Source: JAJPKK01 sp963800215 (lineage in GTDB: Bacteria > Pseudomonadota > Alphaproteobacteria > Rhizobiales > Xanthobacteraceae). From it: a DNA stretch of 64,000 nucleotides. The DNA lies in NCBI GenBank assembly GCA_963800215.1, contig CAWCZY010000008.1:277769-341768 (forward strand), in the 5' to 3' direction. Below are positions 47,418-56,709 of this stretch, piece after piece. Both the position numbers and the translations under genes were made by a program. The notes beneath the pieces are model-generated. The model did no database searches. It was not told where the DNA came from and saw nothing but the letters and a program-made list of their open reading frames with translations. The stretch's first letter is position 1. Every line of letters starts with the position of its first letter.

Positions 47418-47446
47418 TTGACTGCGCTGCCTCGCGCGAGCAATCT
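47418..47446 (+). promoter_or_regulatory. Candidate promoter of first hydrolase copy
   Basis: TTGACT (47418-47423), a 17-bp spacer and CAATCT (47441-47446). The same block is repeated upstream of the second copy, which supports a function. The -10 box is weak. Confidence 0.45.
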
Positions 47447-47520
47447 GTGATCCGTGCGGCACTTCGAGCCGCACGCTGCGGCCATCACAATGACCACGAC
47501 AATGATCAAGGAGGGCGCCG

Positions 47521-48384
47521 ATGATGGATCAGATCAGACGCAACATTCTGGCAACCGGCGCCGCGGCGACGGCGATGGCCGCGGCGCCGCAAGTGTTTGC
47601 CCAGCAGGCCGGGCAGGGAGGAGCTGCCATGTCCTTCTACGAAAAAGGCCCCGTTCACATCCGCTATGAGGAGGCCGGTTCCGGCTTCCCGTTGCTGCTG
47701 ATCGCCGGCGGGGGATTGAACTCGACGATCTCCAACCTCACCAGCACCGCGCCCTTCAACCCGATCGATGAGTTCAAGGGCGAGTTCCGTTGCATCGCTG
47801 CGGACCTGCGCAACGCCAATGGCGGCCAGTCCTCCGGCCCGCTGGAGATCGACCGGCCGTGGGATTCCCACACCGACGACCAACTCGGTGTGATGGATCA
47901 CCTGGGCATCGACAAGTTCATGGTGCTGGGCTTCTGCATCGGCGGTCCCTTCATCTGGAATCTCTTGAAGCGGGCGCCGGATCGTGTCGTCGCCGCCGTG
48001 CTGGCGCAGCCGGTCGGTTTCCGGCCGGAGAAGCCCACCCTCCTCTACGACGGCAGCATGGCCGGCTGGGGTCCGGCGCTGGTCGCCCGCAGGCCCGACA
48101 TCACGATGCAGACGGTCGAAAAATATCTGACCAAAATGTACCGCACCAACCCCGACTTCGTCCTTACCGTGACGCGCGATTTCGTGCGCAATTGCCAGAC
48201 GCCGGTCCTGATCCTGCCGGACGACATCCCGGCGCATCCTTACGCGGTGGCCATGGAGTCCGCGATGCTCGCGCCGAATGCCGAAGTGAGCATGTTCCCC
48301 TGGAAGGAGCCCAAGGAGCGGATTCCCCTGGCGGTGCGCCAGATACGTTCCTTCCTGCGCGCGCATCGGCCTGCTTCCGCTTAG
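47521..48384 (+). CDS. Exported alpha/beta hydrolase with Cys nucleophile, copy 1
   Basis: A 287-residue protein. The leader DQIRRNILATGAAATAMAAAPQVFAQQ looks like a TAT signal, then FYEKGPVHIRYEEAGSGFPLLLIAGGGLNSTI (oxyanion region), and the nucleophile elbow GFCIGG with Cys in place of Ser, as in dienelactone hydrolases. The late Asp (LILPDDIPAHP) may be the acid; the catalytic His is not certain. The ribosome-binding site is aaggaggg. It is followed by a near-identical second copy with the same upstream sequence, i.e. a tandem duplication. Confidence 0.87.
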   Translation: MMDQIRRNILATGAAATAMAAAPQVFAQQAGQGGAAMSFYEKGPVHIRYEEAGSGFPLLLIAGGGLNSTISNLTSTAPFNPIDEFKGEFRCIAADLRNANGGQSSGPLEIDRPWDSHTDDQLGVMDHLGIDKFMVLGFCIGGPFIWNLLKRAPDRVVAAVLAQPVGFRPEKPTLLYDGSMAGWGPALVARRPDITMQTVEKYLTKMYRTNPDFVLTVTRDFVRNCQTPVLILPDDIPAHPYAVAMESAMLAPNAEVSMFPWKEPKERIPLAVRQIRSFLRAHRPASA

Positions 48385-48446
48385 AGGTTTCGGCCCGATA
48401 AATCCTTCTACCCGCCGAGCCGTTCCTGCCCAGGCAGCTCGCCAAG

Positions 48447-48475
48447 TTGACTGCGCTGCCGCGCGCGAGCAATCT
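48447..48475 (+). promoter_or_regulatory. Candidate promoter of second hydrolase copy
   Basis: TTGACT (48447-48452), 17 bp, CAATCT (48470-48475): the same boxes and spacing as upstream of copy 1, in a duplicated block of about 100 bp that reaches to the start codon. Confidence 0.45.
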
Positions 48476-48544
48476 GTCATCCGCACGGCACGCCGGCGCT
48501 TCAAGCCGCGCGTGCCGCCATGATAATGATCAGGGAGGGCGCCG

Positions 48545-49408
48545 ATGATGGATCCGATCAGACGCAACATATTGGCGACGGGCGCCGCAGCGACGGCGAT
48601 CGCCGCGGCGCCGCAAGTGTTTGCTCAGCAGGCCGGGCAAGGAGGAGCCGCCATGTCCTTCTACGAAAAAGGCCCCGTTCGCATCCACTATGAAGAGATT
48701 GGTTCCGGCTTCCCATTGCTGCTCATCGCCGGCGGGGGATTGAACTCCACGATGTCCTTCTTCACCCGCGGCGTGCCTTTCAACCCGATCGCGGAGTTCA
48801 AGGGGGAGTTCCGCTGCATCGCGTCGGACCTGCGCAACGCCGAAGGCGGCCAGTCCTCAGGCCCGCTCGAGATCGACCGGCCGTGGGATTCATATTCCGA
48901 CGACCACCTCGGCCTGATGGATCACCTGGGCATCGACAAGTTCATGGTGATGGGCTTCTGCATTGGCGGCCCTCTGGTCTGGAATCTCTTGAAGCGGGCA
49001 CCCGATCGGGTCGTCGCAGCCGTGCTGGCGCAGCCCAGCGGATCGCGTCCGGAGAAACGCGAACTCTTCTACGAAGGCAACATGAAGAATTGGGGTCCGG
49101 CGCTGGCCGCCCGTCGCCCCGACATCACGATGGAGACGGTCGACAAATTCCTGACCAGGATGTACCGCACCAACCCCGACTTCGTCTTTACCGTGACGCG
49201 CGATTTCGTGCGCAATTGCCAGACGCCGGTCCTGATCCTGCCGGATGATATCCCGGCCCATCCTTACGCCATCGCCATGGAGGCCGCGATGCTCGCGCCG
49301 AACGCCGAAGTGAGCATGTTCCCGTGGAAGGAGCCCAAGGAGCGGATTCCCCTGGCGGTGCGCCAGATACGATCCTTCCTGCGGGCGCATCGGCCTGCTT
49401 CCGCTTAG
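48545..49408 (+). CDS. Exported alpha/beta hydrolase with Cys nucleophile, copy 2
   Basis: A 287-residue protein, the same length as copy 1 and identical at most positions, including the leader DPIRRNILATGAAATAIAAAPQ, the nucleophile GFCIGG and LILPDDIPAHPYA. Differences cluster around residues 62-72 (NSTMSFFTRGVP instead of NSTISNLTSTAP) and 165-185, near the likely substrate pocket, so the copies may differ in specificity. The frame is intact. Confidence 0.87.
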   Translation: MMDPIRRNILATGAAATAIAAAPQVFAQQAGQGGAAMSFYEKGPVRIHYEEIGSGFPLLLIAGGGLNSTMSFFTRGVPFNPIAEFKGEFRCIASDLRNAEGGQSSGPLEIDRPWDSYSDDHLGLMDHLGIDKFMVMGFCIGGPLVWNLLKRAPDRVVAAVLAQPSGSRPEKRELFYEGNMKNWGPALAARRPDITMETVDKFLTRMYRTNPDFVFTVTRDFVRNCQTPVLILPDDIPAHPYAIAMEAAMLAPNAEVSMFPWKEPKERIPLAVRQIRSFLRAHRPASA

Positions 49409-49494
49409 ACGAGGCCATCGATGCGATGCCGAGGAAAGGCGAGAAAGGGCTGGAGAAGAGGCAAGAGAATAGGCAAGAAAAAAGGGAGGAACCA

Positions 49495-50136
49495 ATGAAG
49501 CACCCGTTCACGACTGCGCTCATTGCCGCCGCGTTCGCGCTGCCGCTGGCCGCCGGCGCGCAGGAGCGCTACCCGACGCTCAGTCCCGGCCAGCTGAGCC
49601 CGGAACAGAAGGCCTATGTCGAAAGTCTGCAGAAACCGCCGCGCAACAACACCACCGCTTTGAAGAACCCGCCCTTCAAGGTCTATCTGCGGAGCCCCGA
49701 GCTCGCCGGCAAGCTGGAGGCGGTGTCGGACTATGTGCGCTGGGGCACCGGGCTGCCGCCGCGGCTGACCGAGCTCGCGATCATGGTCACCGCCCGGCAA
49801 TGGTCGAACCAATGGATCTGGCGCGGCCACTATCGCGCGGCGGTGCGCGGGGGTCTCGATCCCAGCGTCGGCGCCGACATCGCCGCCGGCAAGCGTCCGG
49901 AAAAAATGAAGGAGGATGAGACGGTCCTCTATGACTACGCCACGGAAATGTATCGCGACAAGGCGGTGTCGGACGCGACCTATGCCGCTGCCCAGAAGCA
50001 ATTCGGCGAGAAGGGCCTCATCGACCTGGTCGCAACCATGGGCTACTACGACACGGTGGCGATGACGCTGATCACCGCCAAGGCCGTCGCCCCCAAGGAA
50101 GACGACGTGCCGCAGCTCGCGGCGCTGGCGAGATAA
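49495..50136 (+). CDS. Exported carboxymuconolactone-decarboxylase-like (AhpD-fold) protein
   Basis: A 213-residue protein with signal peptide TTALIAAAFALPLAAGAQ. The body has the CMD helices: LAGKLEAVSDYVRWGTGLPPRLTELAIMVTARQWSNQWIWRGHYRAAVRGGLDPSVGADIAAGKRPEKM and LIDLVATMGYYDTVAMTLITAKAV. AhpD-type CxxC is absent, so it is CMD-like rather than a peroxidase partner. A gggagga site lies at 49484-49490 in a purine-only leader. It follows the tandem hydrolases by 86 bp on the same strand. Confidence 0.88.
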   Translation: MKHPFTTALIAAAFALPLAAGAQERYPTLSPGQLSPEQKAYVESLQKPPRNNTTALKNPPFKVYLRSPELAGKLEAVSDYVRWGTGLPPRLTELAIMVTARQWSNQWIWRGHYRAAVRGGLDPSVGADIAAGKRPEKMKEDETVLYDYATEMYRDKAVSDATYAAAQKQFGEKGLIDLVATMGYYDTVAMTLITAKAVAPKEDDVPQLAALAR

Positions 50137-50202
50137 TCGCGAACTGCAGGCTTCAGAAGTCGAGGAGTAATGGTACCCTCAACGTACAGGAGAGAGGTCT
50201 CT

Positions 50203-51120
50203 ATGGCACAGACGAGGAAAATTCCCGCGGAAGCGGTAGAACTGTACACGCGGTTTATTCATGGCGAGATCAGTCGTCGTGACTTTTTCAACGAGGTGCA
50301 GCGTTTCGCCGTCGCCGGTCTTACTGCCACGGCGATTGTCGAAGCGTTGATGCCGAACTACGCCTTGGGGCAGCAGGTTCGCAAGGACGACGAGCGCATC
50401 AAGGCGAGCTATGAGACGCTGCCCTCACCGGAAGGGAACGGATATATCCGGGGCTATCTGGTGCGGCCGTTCAGCGCCGATTCACGCGACGCGACGCCGG
50501 CGAAACTGCCTGGAGTTATCGTCATCCATGAGAATCGCGGACTGAATCCGCACACGGAGGACGTCGCACGGCGCTTTGCCCTGGAGAATTTCATGGCATT
50601 TGCGCCGGATGTGCTTACGTCGGTCGGCGGTTATCCGGGTGACGACTACAAAGGCGGCCTGCTATTTGCCAAGATCGACGGCGCCAAGCGGACCCAGGAT
50701 CTCCTCGCCGCCGCGCAGTGGTTGAAATCGCGTCCGGACTCCACCGGAAAAATCGGCGCAACCGGCTTTTGCTTCGGCGGCACGATGGCCAATACCTTGT
50801 CCGTTCTGCTGGGCCCGGATCTGGCGGCGGCCGCCCCGTTCTACGGTGGCGCGCCCAAGCCGGAAGACGTGCCGAAAATCAAGGCGGCCATCCTCATCCA
50901 CCACGGCGCCCTCGATAAGGGGTTGTCGGGGGCCTATCCCGCGCAGGAAGCGGAGCTGAAGAAAAACAACATCCGGTACGAAGGCCACATTTATCCGGAT
51001 TCGGTTCACGGCTTCTTCAACGACGCGACGCCGGAACGCTACAACAAGGCGGCGGCCCAGCAGGCATGGACGCGCACCATCGAGTGGTTCAACCAGTATG
51101 TGCGGGGATCACAGGGATAA
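50203..51120 (+). CDS. Dienelactone hydrolase family protein, exported
   Basis: A 305-residue protein. N-terminal helix KIPAEAVELYTRFIHGEISRRDFFNEVQRFAVAGLTATAIVEALMP carries a twin-arginine motif. The DLH core shows GVIVIHENRGLNPHTEDVARRFA, the Cys nucleophile in GFCFGGTMAN, and the His base in DSVHGFFND. This is the YghX/DLH layout. It would hydrolyse lactones or esters in the periplasm. ATG 50203 has aggagagagg upstream; a longer start at 50170 is less likely. Last gene of the hydrolase/CMD set. Confidence 0.9.
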   Translation: MAQTRKIPAEAVELYTRFIHGEISRRDFFNEVQRFAVAGLTATAIVEALMPNYALGQQVRKDDERIKASYETLPSPEGNGYIRGYLVRPFSADSRDATPAKLPGVIVIHENRGLNPHTEDVARRFALENFMAFAPDVLTSVGGYPGDDYKGGLLFAKIDGAKRTQDLLAAAQWLKSRPDSTGKIGATGFCFGGTMANTLSVLLGPDLAAAAPFYGGAPKPEDVPKIKAAILIHHGALDKGLSGAYPAQEAELKKNNIRYEGHIYPDSVHGFFNDATPERYNKAAAQQAWTRTIEWFNQYVRGSQG

Positions 51121-51377
51121 TCCGATAGGGTCGGAGTGGTTCCGAAGCCGAACCTCTTGAGGCGATGGCATCGGGACCACCTCTGCCCTGCCCGCCATGG
51201 CCCACCGACACGTCCTGCACCGTGGCGTTCCGCTCGCCGCCGGTCCGACTCACGCCGGGCAGACTTCCCCCTCACGTCCCGGCTTGACAGCGCCGGCAAG
51301 GGATAAGCTATTCGCCGGGAGGCGGAGCGGAGCAACGCCATCCGTTCCGGTCCAGTTTCCACGGTGGGGGATCACGG

Positions 51378-53313
51378 GTGTGCGGCATTGCCGGTTTTCT
51401 CGACGCGAGCGCAGCGTCCTCCGCTGCGGAGGCGATGGCGCGCGTCGAGGCCATGACCGGCGCGATCGCCCATCGCGGTCCTGACGACAGCGGCACCTTC
51501 GTCGATGCCGAGGCCGGCATCGCGCTCGGCCACCGGCGCCTGTCGATCATCGACCTGTCGCCGCTCGGCCACCAGCCGATGACCTCCGCCGACGGGCGCT
51601 ATCGTGATCACCTACAATGGCGAGGTCTACAATTTCGCCGAGCTGCGCGCGGAACTGGACGCGCTCGGCCATCGATTTCGCGGCGGCTCGGATACCGAGG
51701 TGATGCTCGCCGCTTTCGTCGCCTGGGGGGTCGAGCGCGCGGTGACGCGCTTCGTCGGCATGTTCGCCATCGGGCTGTGGGATCGGCAGGCGCGGACGCT
51801 CCACCTCATCCGCGACCGCATCGGCGTCAAGCCGTTGTACTGGTGCCGCCACCGCGGCGTGGTGCTGTTCGGATCGGAGCTCAAGGCGCTGATGGCGCAT
51901 CCGGCCTGGCGTGCCGAGATCGACATCGAGGCCGCCGCCGCCTTCGTCCGCTACAGCTACGTTCCCACCCCCGCGACGATCTTCCGAGACGTGCACAAAC
52001 TCGCGCCCGGCACCATCCTGACGGTGCGGGCGGGCGAGGCGCCGCGCATCGCGCCTTATTGGCGGCTGCGCGATGCCGTCGACGGCGGCGCCCACCATCC
52101 CTTCGGCGACGAGCGCGAAGCGGCCGACGAGCTCGAGCGCATCCTGCGCGACAGCGTGCGCGGCCGCATGATCGCCGACGTGCCGCTCGGGGCCTTCCTG
52201 TCCGGCGGCATCGACTCTTCCACCGTCGTCGCGCTGATGCAGGCGCAGTCGAACAGCAAGGTCCGCACCTTCTCGATCGGTTTCCGCGAGCCCGCCTATG
52301 ACGAGGCGCAGCACGCCAAGGCGGTCGCCGCCCACCTCGGCACCGATCACACCGAGCTCTACGTCACCGCCCGCGAGGCGATCGACGTGGTGCCGCATCT
52401 GCCCGAATGGTTCGACGAGCCGTTCGCGGATTCCTCGCAGATCCCCACCTATCTGGTGTCGGCGATGACCCGCAAGCACGTCACCGTGGCGCTGTCCGGC
52501 GACGGCGGCGACGAGCTGTTCGCGGGTTATCCGCGCTACCGCATCGTCGACAAGGTGTGGCGCCGCCTCGGCATGGCGCCGCGTGGGCTGCGCGGCGCGC
52601 TCGGCGCGGCACTGGGCAAGATTCCCGAGCCCGTGCTCGACCGGCTGTTTGCGCTGGCGCCGGCGCAACTGCGCCCGCTCAATGCCGGAAGCAAGGTGCA
52701 CCGGCTCTCCCCGCTGTTGTCGGCGCCCACGGTGGATTCGCTCCACATCGAACTGGCGGCGATCTGGGGCGACGAGCGCCGGCTGGTGCCGGCATCGACG
52801 GGCGCCTGCCGCCTGCGCGCGGAGCCCGATCTCGCGGACACCGTGCCCGATCCGGTGTCGCGCATGCAGTATTACGACACGCTGACCTATCTGCCCGACG
52901 ACATCATGACGAAGGTCGACCGCTGCTCCATGGCGGTCGCGCTGGAAGCGCGGGAGCCGATGCTCGATCACCGCCTGGTGGAATTCGCCTGGAAGCTGCC
53001 GCCGCGCTTCAAGTTCGACGACGGGCAGTCCAAGCGCCTGCTGCGTCGGGTGCTCCACCGCTACGTCCCGCCGGAACTGGTCGAGCGCCCGAAGATGGGA
53101 TTTTCGATCCCGCTGGCGTCGTGGCTGCGCGGCGACCTGCGGCCATGGGCCGACGATCTGCTGGCGCCCGCCCGCCTCGCCGCCGACGGCATCTTCGCCG
53201 CGGCCGAAGTGCGCCGCCTGTGGGACCAGCACCAGACGGGCGCCGCCAACCGGGAGAACGTGCTGTGGAACGTATTGATGTTCCAGGCGTGGAAGGCGCA
53301 TTACCGGCTGTAG
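51378..53313 (+). pseudogene. asnB: Asparagine synthase (glutamine-hydrolysing), one frame break
   Basis: Corrected length 644 residues. The N-terminal glutaminase domain begins with GTG (51378) and Cys2 as nucleophile (MCGIAGFLDAS), with AHRGPDDSG and GHRRLSIIDLS. The synthetase domain has the PP-loop LSGGIDSSTV, RTFSIGF, ALSGDGGDELFAGY and MQYYDTLTYLPDDIMTKVDRCSMA. A +1 break at about 51600-51604 separates DGRY from VITYNGEVYNF; removal gives 645 codons. It lies beside LPS genes, where AsnB-like enzymes often amidate sugars or other surface molecules rather than make asparagine. Confidence 0.92.
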
Positions 53314-53321
53314 ACCAGCGC

Positions 53322-53435
53322 CGTCATTCCGGGGCGCGCGTCTTCACTTCGCGCGAACCCGGAATCCAGGCTGCGGTGATGTTGGCGAGGCTGTCTGGAT
53401 TCCGGGTTCCGCCTGCGGCGGCCCCGGAATGACGA
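53322..53435. repeat. Intergenic palindromic repeat, copy C (second family)
   Basis: Outer arms cgtcattccgggg (53322-53334) and ccccggaatgacg (about 53422-53434) pair perfectly and enclose an inner pair, gaacccggaatccag / ctggattccgggttc. Lies between asnB and the Nudix gene. Confidence 0.8.
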
Positions 53436-53462
53436 TGAAAAATCTACGAACCGGAGCTGCAG

Positions 53463-54023
53463 ATGGCCGACGATGAATCGATGTTCCCGCGGATCGCGTC
53501 GACGCGGTCGACGCGGCTGTCGAACTGGGTGACGCTGGTCGAGAACCGCGTCGTCGCATCGGCGCGCGACGAAGGCGCGATCTATCATTCCATCGACACC
53601 ATGGACTATGTCTCCGTGCTGGCGGTGACCGCGGACCGCCGCGTCCCCCTGGTCAGGCAATTCCGCCCCGCGGTGCGCCGCTTCACCCTGGAATTTCCCG
53701 GCGGCATGCGCGATGGCGACGAGGCGCCGCAGACGAGCGCGATCCGCGAATTGGCCGAGGAGGCGGGCCTCGCGGTGGCGTCGGTCCAACCGCTCGTGAC
53801 GATGATTCCGGAGTCCGGACGCCTGGGCAACCGGATGTGGACCTTCTTCGCGCGCGACGCGGTGCCGATACCGGACTGGCGTCCGGAAACCGGCGTCGAG
53901 CACATGATGGTCAGCATCGCGGACCTGTTCGCCGCCGCGCTCGACGGATCGTTCGATCACGCGCCCCATGTGGCGATGCTTGGCATGGCGGCCATCAGGG
54001 GATGGCTGCCGCGGCCGGCGTGA
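53463..54023 (+). CDS. Nudix hydrolase, ADP-ribose pyrophosphatase-like
   Basis: A 186-residue protein with a complete Nudix box, GGMRDGDEAPQTSAIRELAEEAGL (G-x5-E-x7-RE-x2-EE-x-G), preceded by VPLVRQFRPAVRRFTLEFPGG, the pattern of ADP-sugar pyrophosphatases. It would cleave ADP-ribose or a nucleotide sugar. Its place between asnB and the heptose genes is compatible with nucleotide-sugar housekeeping. Confidence 0.9.
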   Translation: MADDESMFPRIASTRSTRLSNWVTLVENRVVASARDEGAIYHSIDTMDYVSVLAVTADRRVPLVRQFRPAVRRFTLEFPGGMRDGDEAPQTSAIRELAEEAGLAVASVQPLVTMIPESGRLGNRMWTFFARDAVPIPDWRPETGVEHMMVSIADLFAAALDGSFDHAPHVAMLGMAAIRGWLPRPA

Positions 54024-54037
54024 GGGCCTCCTGCGCC

Positions 54038-55543
54038 TCAGCTCTTGACCGGCGCCTTGCGTCGCGCCCCGTCCGGCGCGGTGCCGCCGGAGCGCTCGAC
54101 GATGCGGGTGGTGGAATGGCCGGGCACCAGGTCGACCAGGATGATCTCGCCGCCGTCCGCCTCGACGAGCTCATGGCCCACCACCGTCTCCTTGCGGTAG
54201 TCGCCGCCCTTGACCAGCACGCTGGGCCGCAGCCGAGCGATCAGGTCGAGCGGCGTGTCGTCTTCGAAGATCGCGACGAGGTCGACCGCCTCGAGCGCCG
54301 CCAGCACGCCGGCGCGGGCATGGATGTCCTGGATCGGGCGGTCGGGACCCTTGAGCCGCTTGACCGAGGCATCGCTGTTGAGGCCGACCACCAGCCGGTC
54401 GCATGCGGCACGCGCTCGTGTCAGCACATGGACATGGCCGGGGTGTAGAATGTCGAAGCAGCCATTGGTAAAACCGATGCGCAGCCCCGCGGCGCGCCAT
54501 TCGCGCACGCGGTCGGCGGCGACGTCGGGATCGAACGCGATCTTCTCCTCGGCCGCGAGCGCGGCGGCCGGCAGGATGCGCGCGCGCAGCTCCGCCACCG
54601 TCACCGTCGCGGTGCCGCGCTTGCCGACCACTACCGAGGCCGCCGCGTTGGCCGCCCGGGTCGCGGATTCGAAATCCGCGCCGGTGGCGAGCAGCGCGGC
54701 GAGCACCGCGGCGACCGTATCGCCGGCGCCGGACACGTCGCGCACCCGCACCGGATAGGCCGGCACATGCACCGGCTCGGCGCCGGCTGCCTCCAGCAGC
54801 ATGCCCTCCTCGCTCAGCGTCACCAGCACCGCCTGCGCCCCGGCGGCGGCGCGGATCGCGGCAGCGGCTGCGACGATTTCAGGCTCGGTCCCCACCGGCA
54901 TGCGGGTCGATTCCGCGAGCTCCTTGCGGTTCGGCGTGATCACGGTGGCGCCGCGATAGACCGAAAAATCCGTCCCCTTGGGATCGACCACCACCGGCTT
55001 GCCCAATCGCACCGCCGCATCGAGGACGGTGCGGATCAAGCGCGGCGTGAGGACGCCCTTGGCATAGTCGGACAACACGATCGCGTCGGCACGCGGGATC
55101 AGGGCGGTGACCTCGCGGACGAGCCGCGCTTCCATGTCGCCTGAGACCGGCCTCGCCACCTCCCAGTCGGCCCGCAGCAGATGCGCCGAATAGTGCTCCG
55201 AAACGAACCGCACCTTGCGGCTGGTCGGACGGGTCGCATCGACGACGAGATACGGCTCGATCAAGTCGAAACCGGCGAGCGCATTGACCAGAAGGTTCGC
55301 CGCCTCGTCGGCCCCGATCACGCCGACGAACAGGCAGCGGGCGCCGAGGCCGGCGAGATTGCGCGCCACGTTGCCGGCGCCGCCGATCACCTTCTCCTCG
55401 CGCCGCACCGCGATCACCGGCACCGGCGCTTCCGGCGACACCCGCGACACCTCGCCATAGACGAAATCATCGAGCATGAGGTCGCCGACGCACAGCACGG
55501 TGCGATGGGCGAGCTGTTCCAATGCGGTTTCGTAATCGAACAT
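54038..55543 (-). CDS. hldE: Bifunctional heptose-7-phosphate kinase / heptose-1-phosphate adenylyltransferase
   Basis: A 501-residue two-domain enzyme of ADP-heptose synthesis. The kinase half is ribokinase-like (VLCVGDLMLDDFVYGEVSRVSPEAPVPV, GGAGNVARNLAGLGA, DPKGTDFSVYRGATVITPNRKEL, SGAGDTVAAVLAALL). The adenylyltransferase half starts about residue 350 with RIGFTNGCFDILHPGHVHVL and has LNSDASVKRLKGPDRPI. The full length matches the family. It is 21 bp upstream of hldD's stop on the same strand, so the pair hldD-hldE is read as one unit. Confidence 0.96.
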   Translation of the reverse strand: MFDYETALEQLAHRTVLCVGDLMLDDFVYGEVSRVSPEAPVPVIAVRREEKVIGGAGNVARNLAGLGARCLFVGVIGADEAANLLVNALAGFDLIEPYLVVDATRPTSRKVRFVSEHYSAHLLRADWEVARPVSGDMEARLVREVTALIPRADAIVLSDYAKGVLTPRLIRTVLDAAVRLGKPVVVDPKGTDFSVYRGATVITPNRKELAESTRMPVGTEPEIVAAAAAIRAAAGAQAVLVTLSEEGMLLEAAGAEPVHVPAYPVRVRDVSGAGDTVAAVLAALLATGADFESATRAANAAASVVVGKRGTATVTVAELRARILPAAALAAEEKIAFDPDVAADRVREWRAAGLRIGFTNGCFDILHPGHVHVLTRARAACDRLVVGLNSDASVKRLKGPDRPIQDIHARAGVLAALEAVDLVAIFEDDTPLDLIARLRPSVLVKGGDYRKETVVGHELVEADGGEIILVDLVPGHSTTRIVERSGGTAPDGARRKAPVKS

Positions 55544-55564
55544 CAGCGATACCGGTCCGGACGA

Positions 55565-56524
55565 TCAAGATACGCAGTTCACGTAGCTCTTCACCGCCAC
55601 CCCGATCGGTGTGAACGGGGTGGAATAGCCGGCCTGGCGCAGCTGATCGACGCTGGCCCGGGTGAAATACTGGTAGCTGTCCCGGATGGCGAGCGGCATG
55701 TCGATATATTCGATGTTCGGCCCGCGGCCGAGCGCCGCGAACAGCGCGGTGATCATGTCCTTGAAGCTCGACGCCACGCCGGTCCCGACGTTGAAGATGC
55801 CGCTGACGCGGGGATGGTCGAGGAGCCACAGCATCACCGCGACGGTGTCCTCCACATAGATGAAATCGCGCCGTTGCTCGCCGTCGGCGATGCCGTCGCG
55901 ATGGGACTTGAACAGGCGCACCGCCTTGCCCGCCTTGGCGTCCTCGAAGCGCTTGGCGACGAGGCTCATCATCTCGCCCTTGTGATACTCGTTGGGCCCG
56001 AACACGTTGAAGAATTTCAAGCCGGCCCATTGCGGCGGCAGGCTCGCGCCGTTGCGCGCGCGCTCGATCACGGCGAGGTCGAACAGGTGCTTGCTCCAGC
56101 CGTAGAGGTTCATCGGCTTGAGCCGCGTCAGGGCGTCGAGCGAATTGTCGTCGGCAAACCCCGCCTCGCCATCGCCATAGGTCGCCGCCGAGGAGGCGTA
56201 GATGAACGGCGTGCGCGACGCCGCGCACCAGTCGAGCAGCCGCAGCGGCAGGCGGAAATTGGTGTCGATGACGAGGTCGCCGTTGGTCGCGGTGGTCTCC
56301 GAGATCGCGCCCATATGGAAGACGGCGTCGAGCTTGCGGCCCGCGAGCCAGCCGGCCAAGTCGGCCGGCGCGACGAAATCGGCGAGCCGGCGCTTTTGCA
56401 GGTTGCGCCACTTGCCTTCGGAGCCGAGATAATCGCTCACGGTGACGTCGCCGTGCCCGGCCTCGTTGAGGCGTGCCACCAGGTTGGATCCGATGAAGCC
56501 AGCCCCGCCGGTAACCAAGAACAT
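55565..56524 (-). CDS. hldD: ADP-glyceromanno-heptose 6-epimerase
   Basis: A 319-residue short-chain-type epimerase that converts ADP-D,D-heptose to ADP-L,D-heptose for the LPS core. NAD-binding MFLVTGGAGFIGSNLVARLNEAG, family text HMGAISETTATNGDLVIDTNF, SSAATYGDGEAGFADD, catalytic Tyr-x3-Lys in NLYGWSKHLFD, FFNVFGPNEYHKGEMMS, QRRDFIYVEDTV. ATG 56524 places the Rossmann loop at the normal distance. Longer upstream readings are not conserved. Confidence 0.96.
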   Translation of the reverse strand: MFLVTGGAGFIGSNLVARLNEAGHGDVTVSDYLGSEGKWRNLQKRRLADFVAPADLAGWLAGRKLDAVFHMGAISETTATNGDLVIDTNFRLPLRLLDWCAASRTPFIYASSAATYGDGEAGFADDNSLDALTRLKPMNLYGWSKHLFDLAVIERARNGASLPPQWAGLKFFNVFGPNEYHKGEMMSLVAKRFEDAKAGKAVRLFKSHRDGIADGEQRRDFIYVEDTVAVMLWLLDHPRVSGIFNVGTGVASSFKDMITALFAALGRGPNIEYIDMPLAIRDSYQYFTRASVDQLRQAGYSTPFTPIGVAVKSYVNCVS

Positions 56525-56709
56525 GCCGTGCCCCGAAACGGTCCGAGCGGCCGCCGCTCTCCTTTGCCCTCGCCTCGCCAGCAGTCCGACCGCCATCGCA
56601 ACTCGGCATGGACCCGCACGTGACCTTCCCGGCGTGTGGACGCCGGCGCCGCGGCCCGGTCTATAAGGGGCCCGTGGCGGAAACTCCGGCCGAGCGGGTC
56701 TGAAGTTCA

